From assembly GCA_963790575.1 (NCBI GenBank), contig CAWBPD010000007.1:1-64000 (forward strand): DNA of 64,000 bases. The letters run 5' to 3'. Made by a program: the position numbers and the translations under genes. The stretch comes from CAVTSA01 sp963790575 (GTDB lineage: Bacteria; Chloroflexota; Dormibacteria; Dormibacterales; Dormibacteraceae). The stretch's first letter is position 1. Every line of letters begins with the position of its first letter. Under the pieces are notes generated by a model. It was not told where the DNA came from and ran no database searches. It saw only the letters and a list, made by a program, of their open reading frames with translations. Below are positions 52,345 to 61,357 of the stretch, piece after piece.

Positions 52345-53519
52345 CCGTCGTCGGTCTCATCAGCGGCACCTCCTACGACGCGATCGACGCCGCGGTGGGA
52401 CGGTTCTCACTCTCCGGGGAGACCATCCGCCTCCAGCCGCTGGGCCTGCGATCGACGGCGTTCGAGAGTGAATTCCGGGCGCGCATCGCCGCCCTCCTGC
52501 CGCCGCACCCCACGACAGTAGAGGAGGTCTGCCGCCTCGAGACCGAGCTCGGCCGGCGGTTCGGCGCCGCCGCCGCGGAAGCGAACCGGTGCCTGGCCGG
52601 CGAGGGCGCCGGTCTCGTCGTCTCACACGGGCAGACCGTCTTCCACTGGGTGGAAGATGGACGGGCTCGGGGAGGGCTCCAGCTGGGGGCACCGGCCTGG
52701 ATCGCGGAAGCCACCGGCCTGCCGGTGATCTCGGATGTCCGGACGCGCGACATCGCACGCGGGGGGCAGGGGGCGCCCCTGGCGTCGACGCTGGACGCGC
52801 TGCTCGTCCTTCCCCCCGACGGCCCCCGCCGGGGGTCGTTGAACCTGGGCGGGATCGCCAACATCACCGTCCGGGACCGCCAGGGCCAGGTGATCGCCTA
52901 CGACCTGGGACCCGCGGGCGCACTGCTCGACCAGGCGGTGGTGGACGCGACCGGCGGAGCCGAGCGGATGGATCGCGACGGGGCGCGGGCAGCCCAAGGC
53001 CGGGTCGTGGAGCCGTTGCTGGAGCGGTTCCTGGCCGACCCCTACTACGCACTGCCGCCGCCCAAGTCGACCGGCAAGGAGCGGTTCCACGCCCGCTACG
53101 TACGCTCGGTGGTGGGGGCGACCGAGGTCGGCCTCGAGGACCTGCTGGCGACGCTGACCGAGCTCACGGCTGGCCTGGTGACGCGCGCGTGCGCCGAGTG
53201 GGAGCTGGACGAGCTGGTCTGCGCCGGCGGCGGGGTCCGCAACCCGGTCCTGATGGGGCGGATCGGCGTCCTCGCGCCTCGCGTGCGCGTGCGGTCGATC
53301 GAGGAGTTCGGGCTGCCGGCGCAGGCGAAGGAGGGGTACCTGATGGCGCTCCTGGGCTACCTGGCCTGGCACGGGCTGGAGGGGACCATCCCGGCGGCGA
53401 CCGGTGCCGCGAAGGGCTCCATCGTGGGCTCGGTGACGCCGGGCTCGAGACCACTCGTGCTGCCGCCACCGGTCAAGGTGCCCCCGTCGCGGCTGGTTGT
53501 GGAGGGGGCGTCGGCGTGA
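52335..53519 (+). CDS. anmK: Anhydro-N-acetylmuramic acid kinase
   Basis: 394 residues. The ATP-grasp ASKHA motif GLISGTSYDAIDAAV (residues 7-21), VVSHGQTVFHW near 95, SLNLGGIANITVRD near 168 and the adenosine-binding LVCAGGGVRNPVLMGR near 295 are all present. It opens and phosphorylates 1,6-anhydroMurNAc during peptidoglycan recycling; the product is then the substrate of MurQ, whose gene follows. Start GTG 52335. Confidence 0.92.
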   Translation: MDLTVVGLISGTSYDAIDAAVGRFSLSGETIRLQPLGLRSTAFESEFRARIAALLPPHPTTVEEVCRLETELGRRFGAAAAEANRCLAGEGAGLVVSHGQTVFHWVEDGRARGGLQLGAPAWIAEATGLPVISDVRTRDIARGGQGAPLASTLDALLVLPPDGPRRGSLNLGGIANITVRDRQGQVIAYDLGPAGALLDQAVVDATGGAERMDRDGARAAQGRVVEPLLERFLADPYYALPPPKSTGKERFHARYVRSVVGATEVGLEDLLATLTELTAGLVTRACAEWELDELVCAGGGVRNPVLMGRIGVLAPRVRVRSIEEFGLPAQAKEGYLMALLGYLAWHGLEGTIPAATGAAKGSIVGSVTPGSRPLVLPPPVKVPPSRLVVEGASA

Positions 53520-54053
53520 GTGGCATCTCGTTGCGACCGGCGGTGCGGGAGGAGGCGCCCAGGCTGGCGCAGATCCTGGTCGCCGCCTGCCGGGCTCGCT
53601 ACAGAGGGTTCGCTCCGGCGCCGGTGCTGGAGTCGCTCGACGTGGCCGCGTTCGCCCGCGACCTGACGGCGAGCTGGGACACCTGCCAGACGCTGGTCTC
53701 GGTGGACGCCGCGGACGTGCCCCGTGGGCTTCGTCCGCTTCGGGCTCGACGGCTCCGGAGACTCGAACGGCGACGCCCCCTGCGGCCACGTGCTGTCGCT
53801 GTACGTGGCACCCGAGGCCTCCGATCGCGGCCTGGGCGCGGCACTCCTGGGCGCGGCGGTGGAGGGGCTGGACGCGGAAGGTGTGGAGACGGTGACACTC
53901 TGGGTCTTCGAAGCCAATCACGAGGCCCGCCGGTTCTACGAGCGGCACGGCTTCACCGCCACCCGCATCACGCGGGTGGCGGAGTGGGGGCTGCCCGCGG
54001 TCCGCTACGTTCGCGCGCCGGCACCGAAGGCGGCGCCGGCCCCTGACCGGCTG
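53516..54053 (+). pseudogene. GNAT acetyltransferase, interrupted by a one-base frameshift
   Basis: GTG 53516 overlaps the anmK stop by 4 bp. The first half (ISLRPAVREEAPRLAQILVAACRARYRGF) is in one frame. From about 53720 the acetyl-CoA-binding part (HVLSLYVAPEASDRGLGAALLGAAVEGL, then LWVFEANHEARRFYERHGF) is in the next frame; the offset is +1 in a CCCC/GGG region. That is a single-base indel. There is no stop before the MurQ sequence that follows in the same frame. A GNAT of normal length if the indel is an error; otherwise inactive. Confidence 0.7.
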
Positions 54054-54951
54054 GTGGTCACTTCCCCGACCGAGGATCGCAACCCCAAGACGGCGGACAT
54101 CGACCGGCTGCCGGTGCTGCCGCTGCTGGAGCTCATCAACGACGAGGACGCGGTCATCGCGGGCGCTGTGCGGCGCGCGCTGCCCGCGGTGGCGGAATTG
54201 GTCGAGGCCGCGTTGAGCAGTCTGGCGGGCGGGGGACGGGTCCACTATTTCGGAGCCGGCACCTCCGGCCGGATGGCCCTGCTGGACGCCGCGGAGCTGC
54301 CTCCCACCTTCGGTGTCCCGCCCGAGCTGTTCGTGGCCCACCTGGCGGGAGGCGAGGCGGCGCTGCGGCGAGCCCGTGAGGGATCCGAGGACGACGAAGC
54401 GCAGGGTTCGCGGGAGGCGGCGGCGTCGGTTACCGCGAAGGACCTCGTGATCGGGATCGCCGCCTCCGGCTATACCCGGTACGTGGGTGGTGCGCTTGCT
54501 GGCCGCTCACGAAGCCGGCGCGCGGACCGGGCTGGTGACCTCCAACCCCTCCGCCCCGCTGGCCGCGCTGGCGGACACCGTGGTGGTCACCGAGACCGGC
54601 GCCGAGGCCATCACCGGCTCCACGCGCATGAAGGCCGCCACCGCGCAGAAGCTGGTCCTGAACTCGTTTTCGACCGCGGTGATGGTGCGCACCGGGCGCA
54701 CCTGGTCCAACCTGATGGTGGACGTCGTTCCCACCAACGCCAAGCTGCGGGGCCGGATGGTGCGGCTGCTGGCCCAAGCCACCGGCCTCGAGGAGGGGGC
54801 CTGCGAGCAGGCGCTGGTGGCGGCGGGCAGCGACACCAAGAGGGCGCTGGTGATGCTTCTCTCCGGCCTGAGCGCCGCCGAAGCCGGGGACGCTCTGCGG
54901 CGCGGTGGCGGCGTGGTGGCGCGGGCACTGACCGGGCTGGACGCCAAGTGA
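54054..54951 (+). pseudogene. murQ: N-acetylmuramic acid 6-phosphate etherase, interrupted by a one-base frameshift
   Basis: SIS-fold MurQ: VTSPTEDRNPKTADIDRLPVL at the start, YFGAGTSGRMALLDAAELPPTFG near 65 and GIAASGYTRYVGGAL near 145. At about 54498-54503 one extra G moves the frame. The second frame continues LAAHEAGARTGLVTSNP, then ITGSTRMKAATAQKLVLN and NLMVDVVPTNAKLRGR. It cleaves the lactyl ether of MurNAc-6-phosphate after AnmK. All signature parts are present, so a sequencing error is as likely as true decay. GTG 54054 is a possible own start, or it is fused to the GNAT. Confidence 0.8.
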
Positions 54952-54956
54952 GGCGC

Positions 54957-55012
54957 GTTTCTGCACACCCCGGGCCTACCCAGGGCGGTGTAGCCACGGG
55001 GTGTGCAGAAAC
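54957..55012. repeat. Fixed-geometry inverted repeat (50-bp type)
   Basis: The arms GTTTCTGCACACCCCG and CGGGGTGTGCAGAAAC pair perfectly over 16 bp; TAGC is at 54991 (offset +31 from 54960). It lies in the 75-bp convergent gap between murQ and the beta-lactamase-like gene. Confidence 0.85.
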
Positions 55013-55026
55013 GGCCTCAACGCCCT

Positions 55027-55863
55027 TTACGAGGGCAGCGCCTGGCCGTACTCGGTGGTCGCGTCCAGGGTGGAGAGTCGCTCGTGGACCGTCCGCGCGA
55101 GGCCGGCGACGAACTGCTCCTGGGCGACGAAGTCGGCGGGGCCACGCGCCGTCATGACGCAGAGCGCATAGGGGCGCCGGGGCAGGTAGACGATGGCGGC
55201 GTCGTTGCGCACGCGGCCCATCGCGCCCGGCTTGTTCGCAATCTCCACCTCCTCGGGCAGACCGGGCCGGAAGTACCCGTGCTTCGGCTTGCGCAGGATG
55301 CGCAGCGTCTCCTGGCACACCGCCGGGCTCAGGCCCTCGTCGCAGAACAGCTTCCGCAGCAGCAGGACCAGCTCCCCCGCCGTGGCCACGTTCTCGTCGC
55401 CGCGCGCGATGGCGTCGTTGTCCTGCATCTTCCTGCGCAGGGTGGTGCGGACCAGGCCGAGCCGGCGGAGCATCCCGTTGATGCCGTCCCGTCCCGCCCA
55501 CTCGATGCAGAGGTTGGTGGCGGTGTTGTCGGAGACGTCGATCATGAGCACCGCGACGTCGCGCACGGTGAGCTCGACCGGATCGTCGAAGTAGGCGAGG
55601 ACGCCGCTGCCGGGCACCCGGTCCGACGCGTCGACCACCACGCGGCGGTCCAGGTCGATGGCACCCCGCTCCGCCAGCTCCAGCAGGTGGGCCAGGATCG
55701 CGATCTTGATCGTCGACGCGGTGGGCAGCACCTGGTCGGCGTTGATCGCGATCCCTTGCGAGCCGCGCAGGTCGAGCAGCGCCAGCCCGGCCGAGCCCGC
55801 GAACCCCGCCAGCTGCTCCTCCAGCTTCCGCCGCAGCCAGCCCCACACCAGCGCTTCGGCCAT
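55027..55863 (-). CDS. Class A beta-lactamase-like serine hydrolase
   Basis: 278 residues from ATG 55863 after AGGGAGGAAGG. The motifs of the class A fold are SxxK in PTASTIKIAIL (near 50), SDN in DVSDNTATNL (near 110) and a KTG-like VEIANKPGAMG (near 218). There is no signal peptide, so it stays in the cytosol, which argues against antibiotic resistance. Together with anmK and murQ it suggests turnover of cell-wall peptides. A glutaminase/DD-peptidase-type activity remains possible. Confidence 0.85.
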   Translation of the reverse strand: MAEALVWGWLRRKLEEQLAGFAGSAGLALLDLRGSQGIAINADQVLPTASTIKIAILAHLLELAERGAIDLDRRVVVDASDRVPGSGVLAYFDDPVELTVRDVAVLMIDVSDNTATNLCIEWAGRDGINGMLRRLGLVRTTLRRKMQDNDAIARGDENVATAGELVLLLRKLFCDEGLSPAVCQETLRILRKPKHGYFRPGLPEEVEIANKPGAMGRVRNDAAIVYLPRRPYALCVMTARGPADFVAQEQFVAGLARTVHERLSTLDATTEYGQALPS

Positions 55864-55907
55864 TGCCTTCCTCCCTTCGTGTGACGCGTTCCAGGACACC
55901 TTACGGG

Positions 55908-56642
55908 TCAGCGCGTGGCCGCCCGCCGGTAGGAGAGGAAGGCGAGCAGCCCGCAGCCGAGCGTCCAGGCGCCGAGCACGAGGAAGCTCGAGAGCTGCGG
56001 CGCCTGTCCCGCCGCCAGCCGCCAGCCCAGGCTCGCGATCCCGTGCGAGGGCAGCGCCTTGCCGATCTTCTGCATGGTGTCGGGAAGCATCGCCAGCGGC
56101 ATCCAGAGGCCGCCCATGGCGCCGAAGGCGAAGTAGAGGATCATGACCAGCCCGTAGGCGGCGTCGCTGCCGATCAGAAAGCCGATCGCGACCCCGAGCA
56201 GGGCCAGCGGCAGCGTCCCCGCGCACATCAGCGCCAGCATCTCGACCCAGGTCTGGGCCTGGAGGCGCACATCGTGCACCACGACCGCGGTCAGGCAGAC
56301 CAGGATCATCGCCGGCAGCGCGGTCGCGACCGCGGCCAGCACCTTGCTCAGGATCACCGAGCGGGCGGGGAGGGGGGTGAGGCGGAGCTGCCGGAGCCAG
56401 CCCGACTGGCGCTCAGCCGCGATCCGGGGCGCGGTCGCCGACAGGACCGACCAGATGCCCCCATAGGCGGCCATCGCGATCATCAGCTCCACCGGCTGGG
56501 GGATGCCTTCCACCCGCTCCCCGTGGGTGCCGAACAGCTGCGTGAAGAGAAGGTAGAGGCCGACCGGCATCGCAACGGCCAGGATCAGGTAGCGGGGGTC
56601 GCGCAGGGCGCGGACCACCTCGAGATTGAGAAACCGGGTCAT
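55908..56642 (-). CDS. ABC-2-type transporter permease
   Basis: 244 residues from ATG 56642, where it overlaps the ATPase gene by 4 bp. Six membrane helices are predicted, with the ABC-2 signature FGAMGGLWMPLAMLPDTMQKIGKALP near 180. The first is LILAVAMPVGLYLLFTQLFG. It would export a drug, lipid or polysaccharide precursor with the ATPase encoded upstream. Confidence 0.88.
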   Translation of the reverse strand: MTRFLNLEVVRALRDPRYLILAVAMPVGLYLLFTQLFGTHGERVEGIPQPVELMIAMAAYGGIWSVLSATAPRIAAERQSGWLRQLRLTPLPARSVILSKVLAAVATALPAMILVCLTAVVVHDVRLQAQTWVEMLALMCAGTLPLALLGVAIGFLIGSDAAYGLVMILYFAFGAMGGLWMPLAMLPDTMQKIGKALPSHGIASLGWRLAAGQAPQLSSFLVLGAWTLGCGLLAFLSYRRAATR

Positions 56643-57610
56643 GATGCTGCTCCCACCAGTGACAGGAAGGCCTGCTCCAGGTCCGGGCTCTCGACCTCGA
56701 GGTCGCGCCAAGGAGCCTGGAGATGGACGAGACTCCGGACGGTCGCGTCGGCGTCGTCCGTGTAGAGGGTGACGCGGGGGCCGTACCGCTCCACCTGGCG
56801 CACGCTGTCGAGGCGCTCCAGCTCGACTTCGGCGTTCTCCAGCGTCAGCCGGACCCGGCGCTCGCCGAGCGTCGCCTTGAGGTCGGCGGAGGTGCCGTCG
56901 GCGACCACTCGCCCGCGTGCGATGACCACGATGCGGTCGGCGGCGGCGTCGGCCTCCTCCAGGTAGTGGGTGGCGAACAGGATCGTCCGCCCCGCCGCCG
57001 CCAGCCGCCGCATCCGCTCCCAGAAGGCGCGCCGCGCCTCCACGTCCATGGCCGAGGTGGGCTCGTCGAGGACCACCACCGAGGGGTCGCCGGCGATCGC
57101 CATCGCGAAGCGCACCCGCTGCGCCTGGCCGCCGGACAGCCGGTCCGCGCGCCGGTGCAGCAGACCCTCCAGGCCCGCCGCCTCCACCAGGTCGTCCAGG
57201 GAGAGCGGCCGGGGGTAGAGGCTGCGCACGAATCCGAGCAGCTCACCGACCCGGACGCCCGGCATCATGCCCGACTCCTGGAGCATGGCCCCGATGTGGC
57301 CGGTCGCCACCGCGCGGCGCGGCGGCATCCCGCCCACCTCGACTCTGCCCTGGTCGGGTGCCAGCAGCCCCAGCAGCATGGCGATGGTGGTCGACTTGCC
57401 GGCGCCGTTGGGTCCCAGCAGGGCGACCGTCTCGCCCGGCTTGGCCTCCAGGTCGATTCCATCCACGGCCCGGGTAGAGCCGTAGTTCTTGCCCAGCCCG
57501 CCGAGCCGCACGGCGGGTGCGGCTCGGTGGGGCGGCGGCAACCGGGTCGGGAGCGCGCTGGGCGGCGAGGGGGACTCGAGGCGGGGTGGTGACGAGGTGA
57601 TGTGTGGCAT
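56639..57610 (-). CDS. ABC transporter ATP-binding protein (drug-exporter type)
   Basis: 323 residues with a Pro-rich N-terminal extension (about 30 residues). Walker A GPNGAGKSTT is near 70, signature RLSGGQAQRVRFAMA near 158, Walker B VVVLDEPTSAMD near 177 and a switch His in FATHYLEEADAAADR near 213. A C-terminal domain of about 75 residues (VRLTLENAEVELERL) is typical of DrrA/NodI-like exporters. It forms the exporter with the overlapping permease and is divergent from the two-component genes, which may regulate it. Confidence 0.92.
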   Translation of the reverse strand: MPHITSSPPRLESPSPPSALPTRLPPPHRAAPAVRLGGLGKNYGSTRAVDGIDLEAKPGETVALLGPNGAGKSTTIAMLLGLLAPDQGRVEVGGMPPRRAVATGHIGAMLQESGMMPGVRVGELLGFVRSLYPRPLSLDDLVEAAGLEGLLHRRADRLSGGQAQRVRFAMAIAGDPSVVVLDEPTSAMDVEARRAFWERMRRLAAAGRTILFATHYLEEADAAADRIVVIARGRVVADGTSADLKATLGERRVRLTLENAEVELERLDSVRQVERYGPRVTLYTDDADATVRSLVHLQAPWRDLEVESPDLEQAFLSLVGAAS

Positions 57611-57773
57611 GAGCTCATGCTCAAGGGAGAGCCGCTGCTGCCACGTCGCCCGGGGGGTCGAATCGCCCTCAGCCCCGCGGATGATCTTTGAGCGCCCTCA
57701 TCCCACCGGATGATTGGCCGTCCCTCCTACGGTGGACGCGCCCACCCGCGCGTGGGAGATACGCTCCGAACCA

Positions 57774-58916
57774 ATGTCGCAACTGCGCTCGCTGTGGGCC
57801 TGGGCGCGCCGGCTCGACCCCCGCCTGGTCGACGCCACCCTCGCCGCCGTGCTGCTCGCGGGCAGCCTCCTTCAGCTGTTCATCCTTCCCGCCAACGGCG
57901 TGCCGGAGCCGGCGCCGGCGCGCGCGGTGTTCGAAGCCCTGGTGGTGCTGCCGGTCGCCGTCCGCCGGCGCTGGCCGATCGTCTGCGCCTGCGTCCAGTC
58001 CGCGTGTTCGCTGCTGGTCGGCGCGCCGCCCACCTACGCCGGCCTGGCGGCGCTCTTCATCGGCTTCTACTCCATCGGCGGCTACAGCAGGCACCGGCTC
58101 GCCGGCCTGCTGGTCCCGGTTGGGATGGCCGGGCTGCTGGCTGCGGTCGGCATCCCCAACGGCTGGTTCGCGGTCCTCCCGGCCTGGGTTCCGACGCTGT
58201 TCGGTGGTGCCGGCACCTGGCTCGCCGGGAGCACCGTGCGCGACCTTCAGGAGCGCGCGCGACGTCTGGAACGGGAGCGGGAGCTGAGCGCCCAGGTCGC
58301 GGTCGCCACCGAGCGCGCGCGCATCGCCCGCGAGCTGCATGACGTGGTCGCGCACTCGGTCAGCGTGATGGTCGTGCAGGCGGGGGCGGCCCGGACTTTG
58401 ATGGAGCGCCGCCCGCAGGGTGCGGCCGAAGCCCTGCGGGCGGTCGAGGAGCAGGGGCGCGGCGCCCTCGACGAGCTGCGCCGGCTGCTGGGACTGCTCT
58501 CCGAGGAGGAAGACGACGCGGCCCTGGCCCCGGCCCCCGGACTCGACTCGGTCGGCGCGCTGGTCGAGCGGGTGACGGCGGCGGGGCTGCCCGTCGAGCT
58601 GCATGTGGAGGGGAGGCGGCCGCTGCCGGCGGGGCTCGACGTGACCGCCTATCGCATCGTGCAGGAGGCGCTGACCAACGCGCTCAAGCACGCCCATGGC
58701 GCCCGCGGCGAGGTGGAGATCGCGGTGGATGCGACAACGCTGAGGATCGAGGTCAGGAACACCGCCGGGCATCCCCTCCTGGGGGCGCGAGGGGCCGGCC
58801 TAGGGCTGCTCGGGATGCGGGAGCGAGCCGCCCTCTTCGGTGGAGAACTCGAGGCCGGCCCGCTGGCGGAGGGAGGGTTCCGGGTGCTGGCGCGGTTTCC
58901 GCTGGAGGCGCCATGA
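57774..58916 (+). CDS. Sensor histidine kinase (NarL/DesK-type)
   Basis: 380 residues from ATG 57774. Four to five membrane helices (about 20-125) are followed by a coiled linker, the HisKA_3 dimerisation domain RIARELHDVVAHSVSVMVVQAG (His near 196) and a short HATPase_c with YRIVQEALTNALKHAHGA and GAGLGLLGMRERA. It autophosphorylates on the His and passes the phosphate to the response regulator, whose gene overlaps by 4 bp. No extracellular sensor domain; it may sense membrane state. Divergent ABC exporter genes are candidate targets. Confidence 0.92.
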   Translation: MSQLRSLWAWARRLDPRLVDATLAAVLLAGSLLQLFILPANGVPEPAPARAVFEALVVLPVAVRRRWPIVCACVQSACSLLVGAPPTYAGLAALFIGFYSIGGYSRHRLAGLLVPVGMAGLLAAVGIPNGWFAVLPAWVPTLFGGAGTWLAGSTVRDLQERARRLERERELSAQVAVATERARIARELHDVVAHSVSVMVVQAGAARTLMERRPQGAAEALRAVEEQGRGALDELRRLLGLLSEEEDDAALAPAPGLDSVGALVERVTAAGLPVELHVEGRRPLPAGLDVTAYRIVQEALTNALKHAHGARGEVEIAVDATTLRIEVRNTAGHPLLGARGAGLGLLGMRERAALFGGELEAGPLAEGGFRVLARFPLEAP

Positions 58917-59602
58917 CCAGCGTGCCCGCGGCGCCACTCAGGGTGCTGATCGCCGACGACCAGGCGCTGGTCCGCGCCGGGTTCCGGATGATCCTGGAGG
59001 CTCAGGACGACATGCAGGTCGTGGCCGAGGCCGAGGACGGCGAGCAGGCGGTAGCCGGGGTGCGCGCCCGGCGCCCGGACGTGGCGCTGATGGACATCCG
59101 GATGCCCCACCTGGACGGGCTGGAGGCGACGCGCCGCATCGTGGCCACCGACGCCGCCTGCCGGGTGGTGATCCTGACCACCTTCGACCTCGACGAGTAT
59201 GTCTACGCCGCGCTGCGGGCGGGGGCCAGCGGCTTCCTGCTCAAGGACGTCTCGCCGGAACGCCTGGTGGGCGCGGTGCGGATGGTCGCCACCGGCGACG
59301 CGCTGCTCGCCCCCTCCATCACCCGGCGGCTGGTGGAGCGCTTCGCCCGCCCGTCGCCGGCCGGCCCACCCAGCGTCGAAACGGGGTCGCTCACCCAGCG
59401 CGAGCGCGAGGTGTGGGCGCTGCTCGCCCGCGGGCTCAGCAACGCCGAGCTGGCGGAGGGACTGCACGTGAGCGAGGCGACCGTGAAGACGCACGTCGCC
59501 CGCCTCCTGGCCAAGCTGAATGTGCGGGATCGCGTCCAGGCGGTGGTCCTCGCCTACGAGCTGGGGGTGGTGCGCCCTGGCGGCGAGATCGAGGCCGGCT
59601 GA
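58913..59602 (+). CDS. NarL/FixJ-family response regulator
   Basis: 229 residues. The receiver has acidic residues in LIADDQALVRAGF, the phospho-Asp in VALMDIRMPHLDGLEATRRI (near 60) and Lys in FLLKDVSPERLVGAV near 110. A LuxR-type helix-turn-helix follows: LTQREREVWALLARGLSNAELAEGLHVSEATVKTHVARLLAKL. It is the DNA-binding partner of the upstream kinase, and its obvious target is the 163-bp gap before the ABC exporter operon. Confidence 0.94.
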   Translation: MTSVPAAPLRVLIADDQALVRAGFRMILEAQDDMQVVAEAEDGEQAVAGVRARRPDVALMDIRMPHLDGLEATRRIVATDAACRVVILTTFDLDEYVYAALRAGASGFLLKDVSPERLVGAVRMVATGDALLAPSITRRLVERFARPSPAGPPSVETGSLTQREREVWALLARGLSNAELAEGLHVSEATVKTHVARLLAKLNVRDRVQAVVLAYELGVVRPGGEIEAG

Positions 59603-59612
59603 CGGCCCCGCG

Positions 59613-60497
59613 TCACCCCCGCGGAAGCCGCGGCGGCGGGCGGTCCCAGAGGCGGGCAGGGGTGTGAACGCGGGCGCGCACGGCGGAGGTGTCGATCTCC
59701 GGTGCTTCCCGCTCCACCAGCCGGATGGTGTCCTCGATCAGGCGTTCCAGCTCCGCGACGCGTGCGCGGGCCGGGCTGGTCATGACCGCGCGCACGCGGA
59801 GCGGCAAGGCAGAGGGACACACCGTCATCGACGCCAGCGTCCGGTCCATCCATTTGTAGCCCGGGTGGTAAATCCGATTGAGCCCGAGGAGCACCCCGAA
59901 CACCCGCTTCACCACCGTCACGCTGATCTCCGCCAGCGGCAGCACATCGTCGCGCTCGGCCAGACGCTCCAACCAGGCGTTGGGGCCGAACTCGAGATGC
60001 GCCTCCACCATGGCCTGCGCCAGGCCGTCCGGATAGGGATCCGCGCGCCGCCGCCACCGATCCAGGAGTTCGCCGCCCTGAACGGGGATGGCGTGGACCA
60101 CCTCGGCCACCACCTGTTGCCGGCCCACCGAGGTGTCATGGCCATCCACCACCCGGGACAGCAGCCGGGCCTGCGCTTCGACGGTTCGGTGCGTGACATC
60201 GAACTTCACCCCCGACACGGTGAAGTCTTCGGCCCACGCGTCGAGGTCCGCCTCCTGGCCGAAGTCACGCCGCTCGCCGACGTGGGGGATCCGGCCCGCG
60301 CACCGGACCCGCACCGCCGCGCTCGGAGCCCGATGCCACCAGACGGTCAGCTCGACGTCCGAGTAACGGTCCGCCCAGCCTCGCGCCACCGAGCCGCAGA
60401 CAGCAACCGCCGCCACCCGGCGCCCGGCGACGTAGGCCGGAGCCACGGCCCGAGCCAGCTGCAGGCGCCACGCACTGTCGGGGTTCAGGTGGTCCAT
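59613..60497 (-). CDS. Nucleotidyltransferase-fold protein
   Basis: 294 residues. The minimal nucleotidyltransferase motif is AVCGSVARGWADRYSDVELTVWW near 33-55, with Gly-Ser and two acidic metal ligands, followed by a third acidic region (VKFDVTHR near 105). The C-terminal half is helical (YPDGLAQAMVEAHLEF, LLGLNRIYHPGYKWMD). This looks like aminoglycoside- or DUF4037-type enzymes. It starts 5 bp from the stop of the truncated ABC gene upstream. Confidence 0.75.
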   Translation of the reverse strand: MDHLNPDSAWRLQLARAVAPAYVAGRRVAAVAVCGSVARGWADRYSDVELTVWWHRAPSAAVRVRCAGRIPHVGERRDFGQEADLDAWAEDFTVSGVKFDVTHRTVEAQARLLSRVVDGHDTSVGRQQVVAEVVHAIPVQGGELLDRWRRRADPYPDGLAQAMVEAHLEFGPNAWLERLAERDDVLPLAEISVTVVKRVFGVLLGLNRIYHPGYKWMDRTLASMTVCPSALPLRVRAVMTSPARARVAELERLIEDTIRLVEREAPEIDTSAVRARVHTPARLWDRPPPRLPRG

Positions 60498-60501
60498 GCC
60501 G

Positions 60502-61000
60502 TCACCGGTACTCCCCCGCCTGCAGCCGGAACAGCTCCGCGTAGCGGCCGCCCCGCGCCATCAGCCCTTCGTGGGAACCGACCTCGGCCGCCCGTCCGGC
60601 CTCCAGGTAGACGATGCGGTCGGCCATGCGCACGGTGGAGAAACGGTGGGAGACGAGTACTGTGATCGCGCCGCTGCGCGCGGCCGACGCCCACGCCGAC
60701 TCCGAGTAGCGGGTGAACAGCGCGTGCTCGGCTCCCGCGTCGACGCTCGCGGTGGGCTCGTCGAGGACGACCAGGAGAGGCTCCTCCCGCCGCAGCGCCC
60801 GGCCCAGCGCCACCTTCTGCCACTGCCCGCCGGAGAGGCCGTGGCCGTCCGTGAAGGCAGTCCCGACCTCGGTCCGGAGGTCGTCCGGCAGCTGGGAGGC
60901 CAGGTCCTCGGCCCCGGCCCGTTCGAGCGCCGCCGCGGCCGCCATCTCGTCGTCCAGACGAGGCAGCTCCGCCACCCCCACCGACTCTACGACCTGGGTG
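60502..61000 (-). pseudogene. ABC transporter ATPase, C-terminal fragment
   Basis: Only the second half of an ABC exporter's nucleotide-binding domain survives: TQVVESVGVAELPRLDDEM, the signature LSGGQWQKVALGRALRR, LVVLDEPTASVDAGAEHALF and VLVSHRFSTVRMADRI. The membrane domain and Walker A are missing. Similarity ends near 61000, where a fragment of another gene begins on the opposite strand. The frame is open upstream to 61044 only with unrelated residues. A dead fragment of a two-domain exporter. Confidence 0.75.
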
Positions 61001-61054
61001 TGCAGCCGGGATGACGACCGGCAACCGCCGCCTCGAGCTGGCACAAGAGCATGG

Positions 61055-61357
61055 CGGCGCCGCGCAGCGGACCAGTGGAAGGCCTACGCGGACTGCGAGC
61101 ACCACTCGGTCCAGATCGATCAGAAGCGGGAGGACCGGCAGCGATCGCGGGAGGCCGCCGAGCCGTTCATCGACGAGGCGCAGGAGCACGAGGGCGCTGC
61201 TCGCCGGCAGTGGGAGCTCTGGACGCCGGTCAATCCCTACTCCCCGGAGGAGTTGCAGGGAGGGGAGGGGCGGCGTGACTCTGAAAAAGAGAGCGCGAGT
61301 CAGGGCCGGTCGCGAACTGGGGAACGTCCTCTCCGGCTTCGTCGCGAAGAACAGTGA
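61055..61357 (+). pseudogene. 5'-truncated fragment of an unrecognised gene
   Basis: From about 61055 to 61357 the plus strand encodes a hydrophilic, acidic stretch with natural-looking composition (QWKAYADCEHHSVQIDQKRE, then FIDEAQEHEGAARRQWELWT and NPYSPEELQGGE). No start codon exists at its 5' end in that frame, where it abuts the truncated ABC gene. It is likely the tail of a gene that lost its start in the same event. It overlaps the next small gene by 83 bp. Confidence 0.45.

Noticed and set aside
55027..55863. Antibiotic-resistance beta-lactamase.
   Set aside because: No signal peptide is present, and the neighbours are peptidoglycan-recycling genes; fold similarity alone does not show drug hydrolysis.
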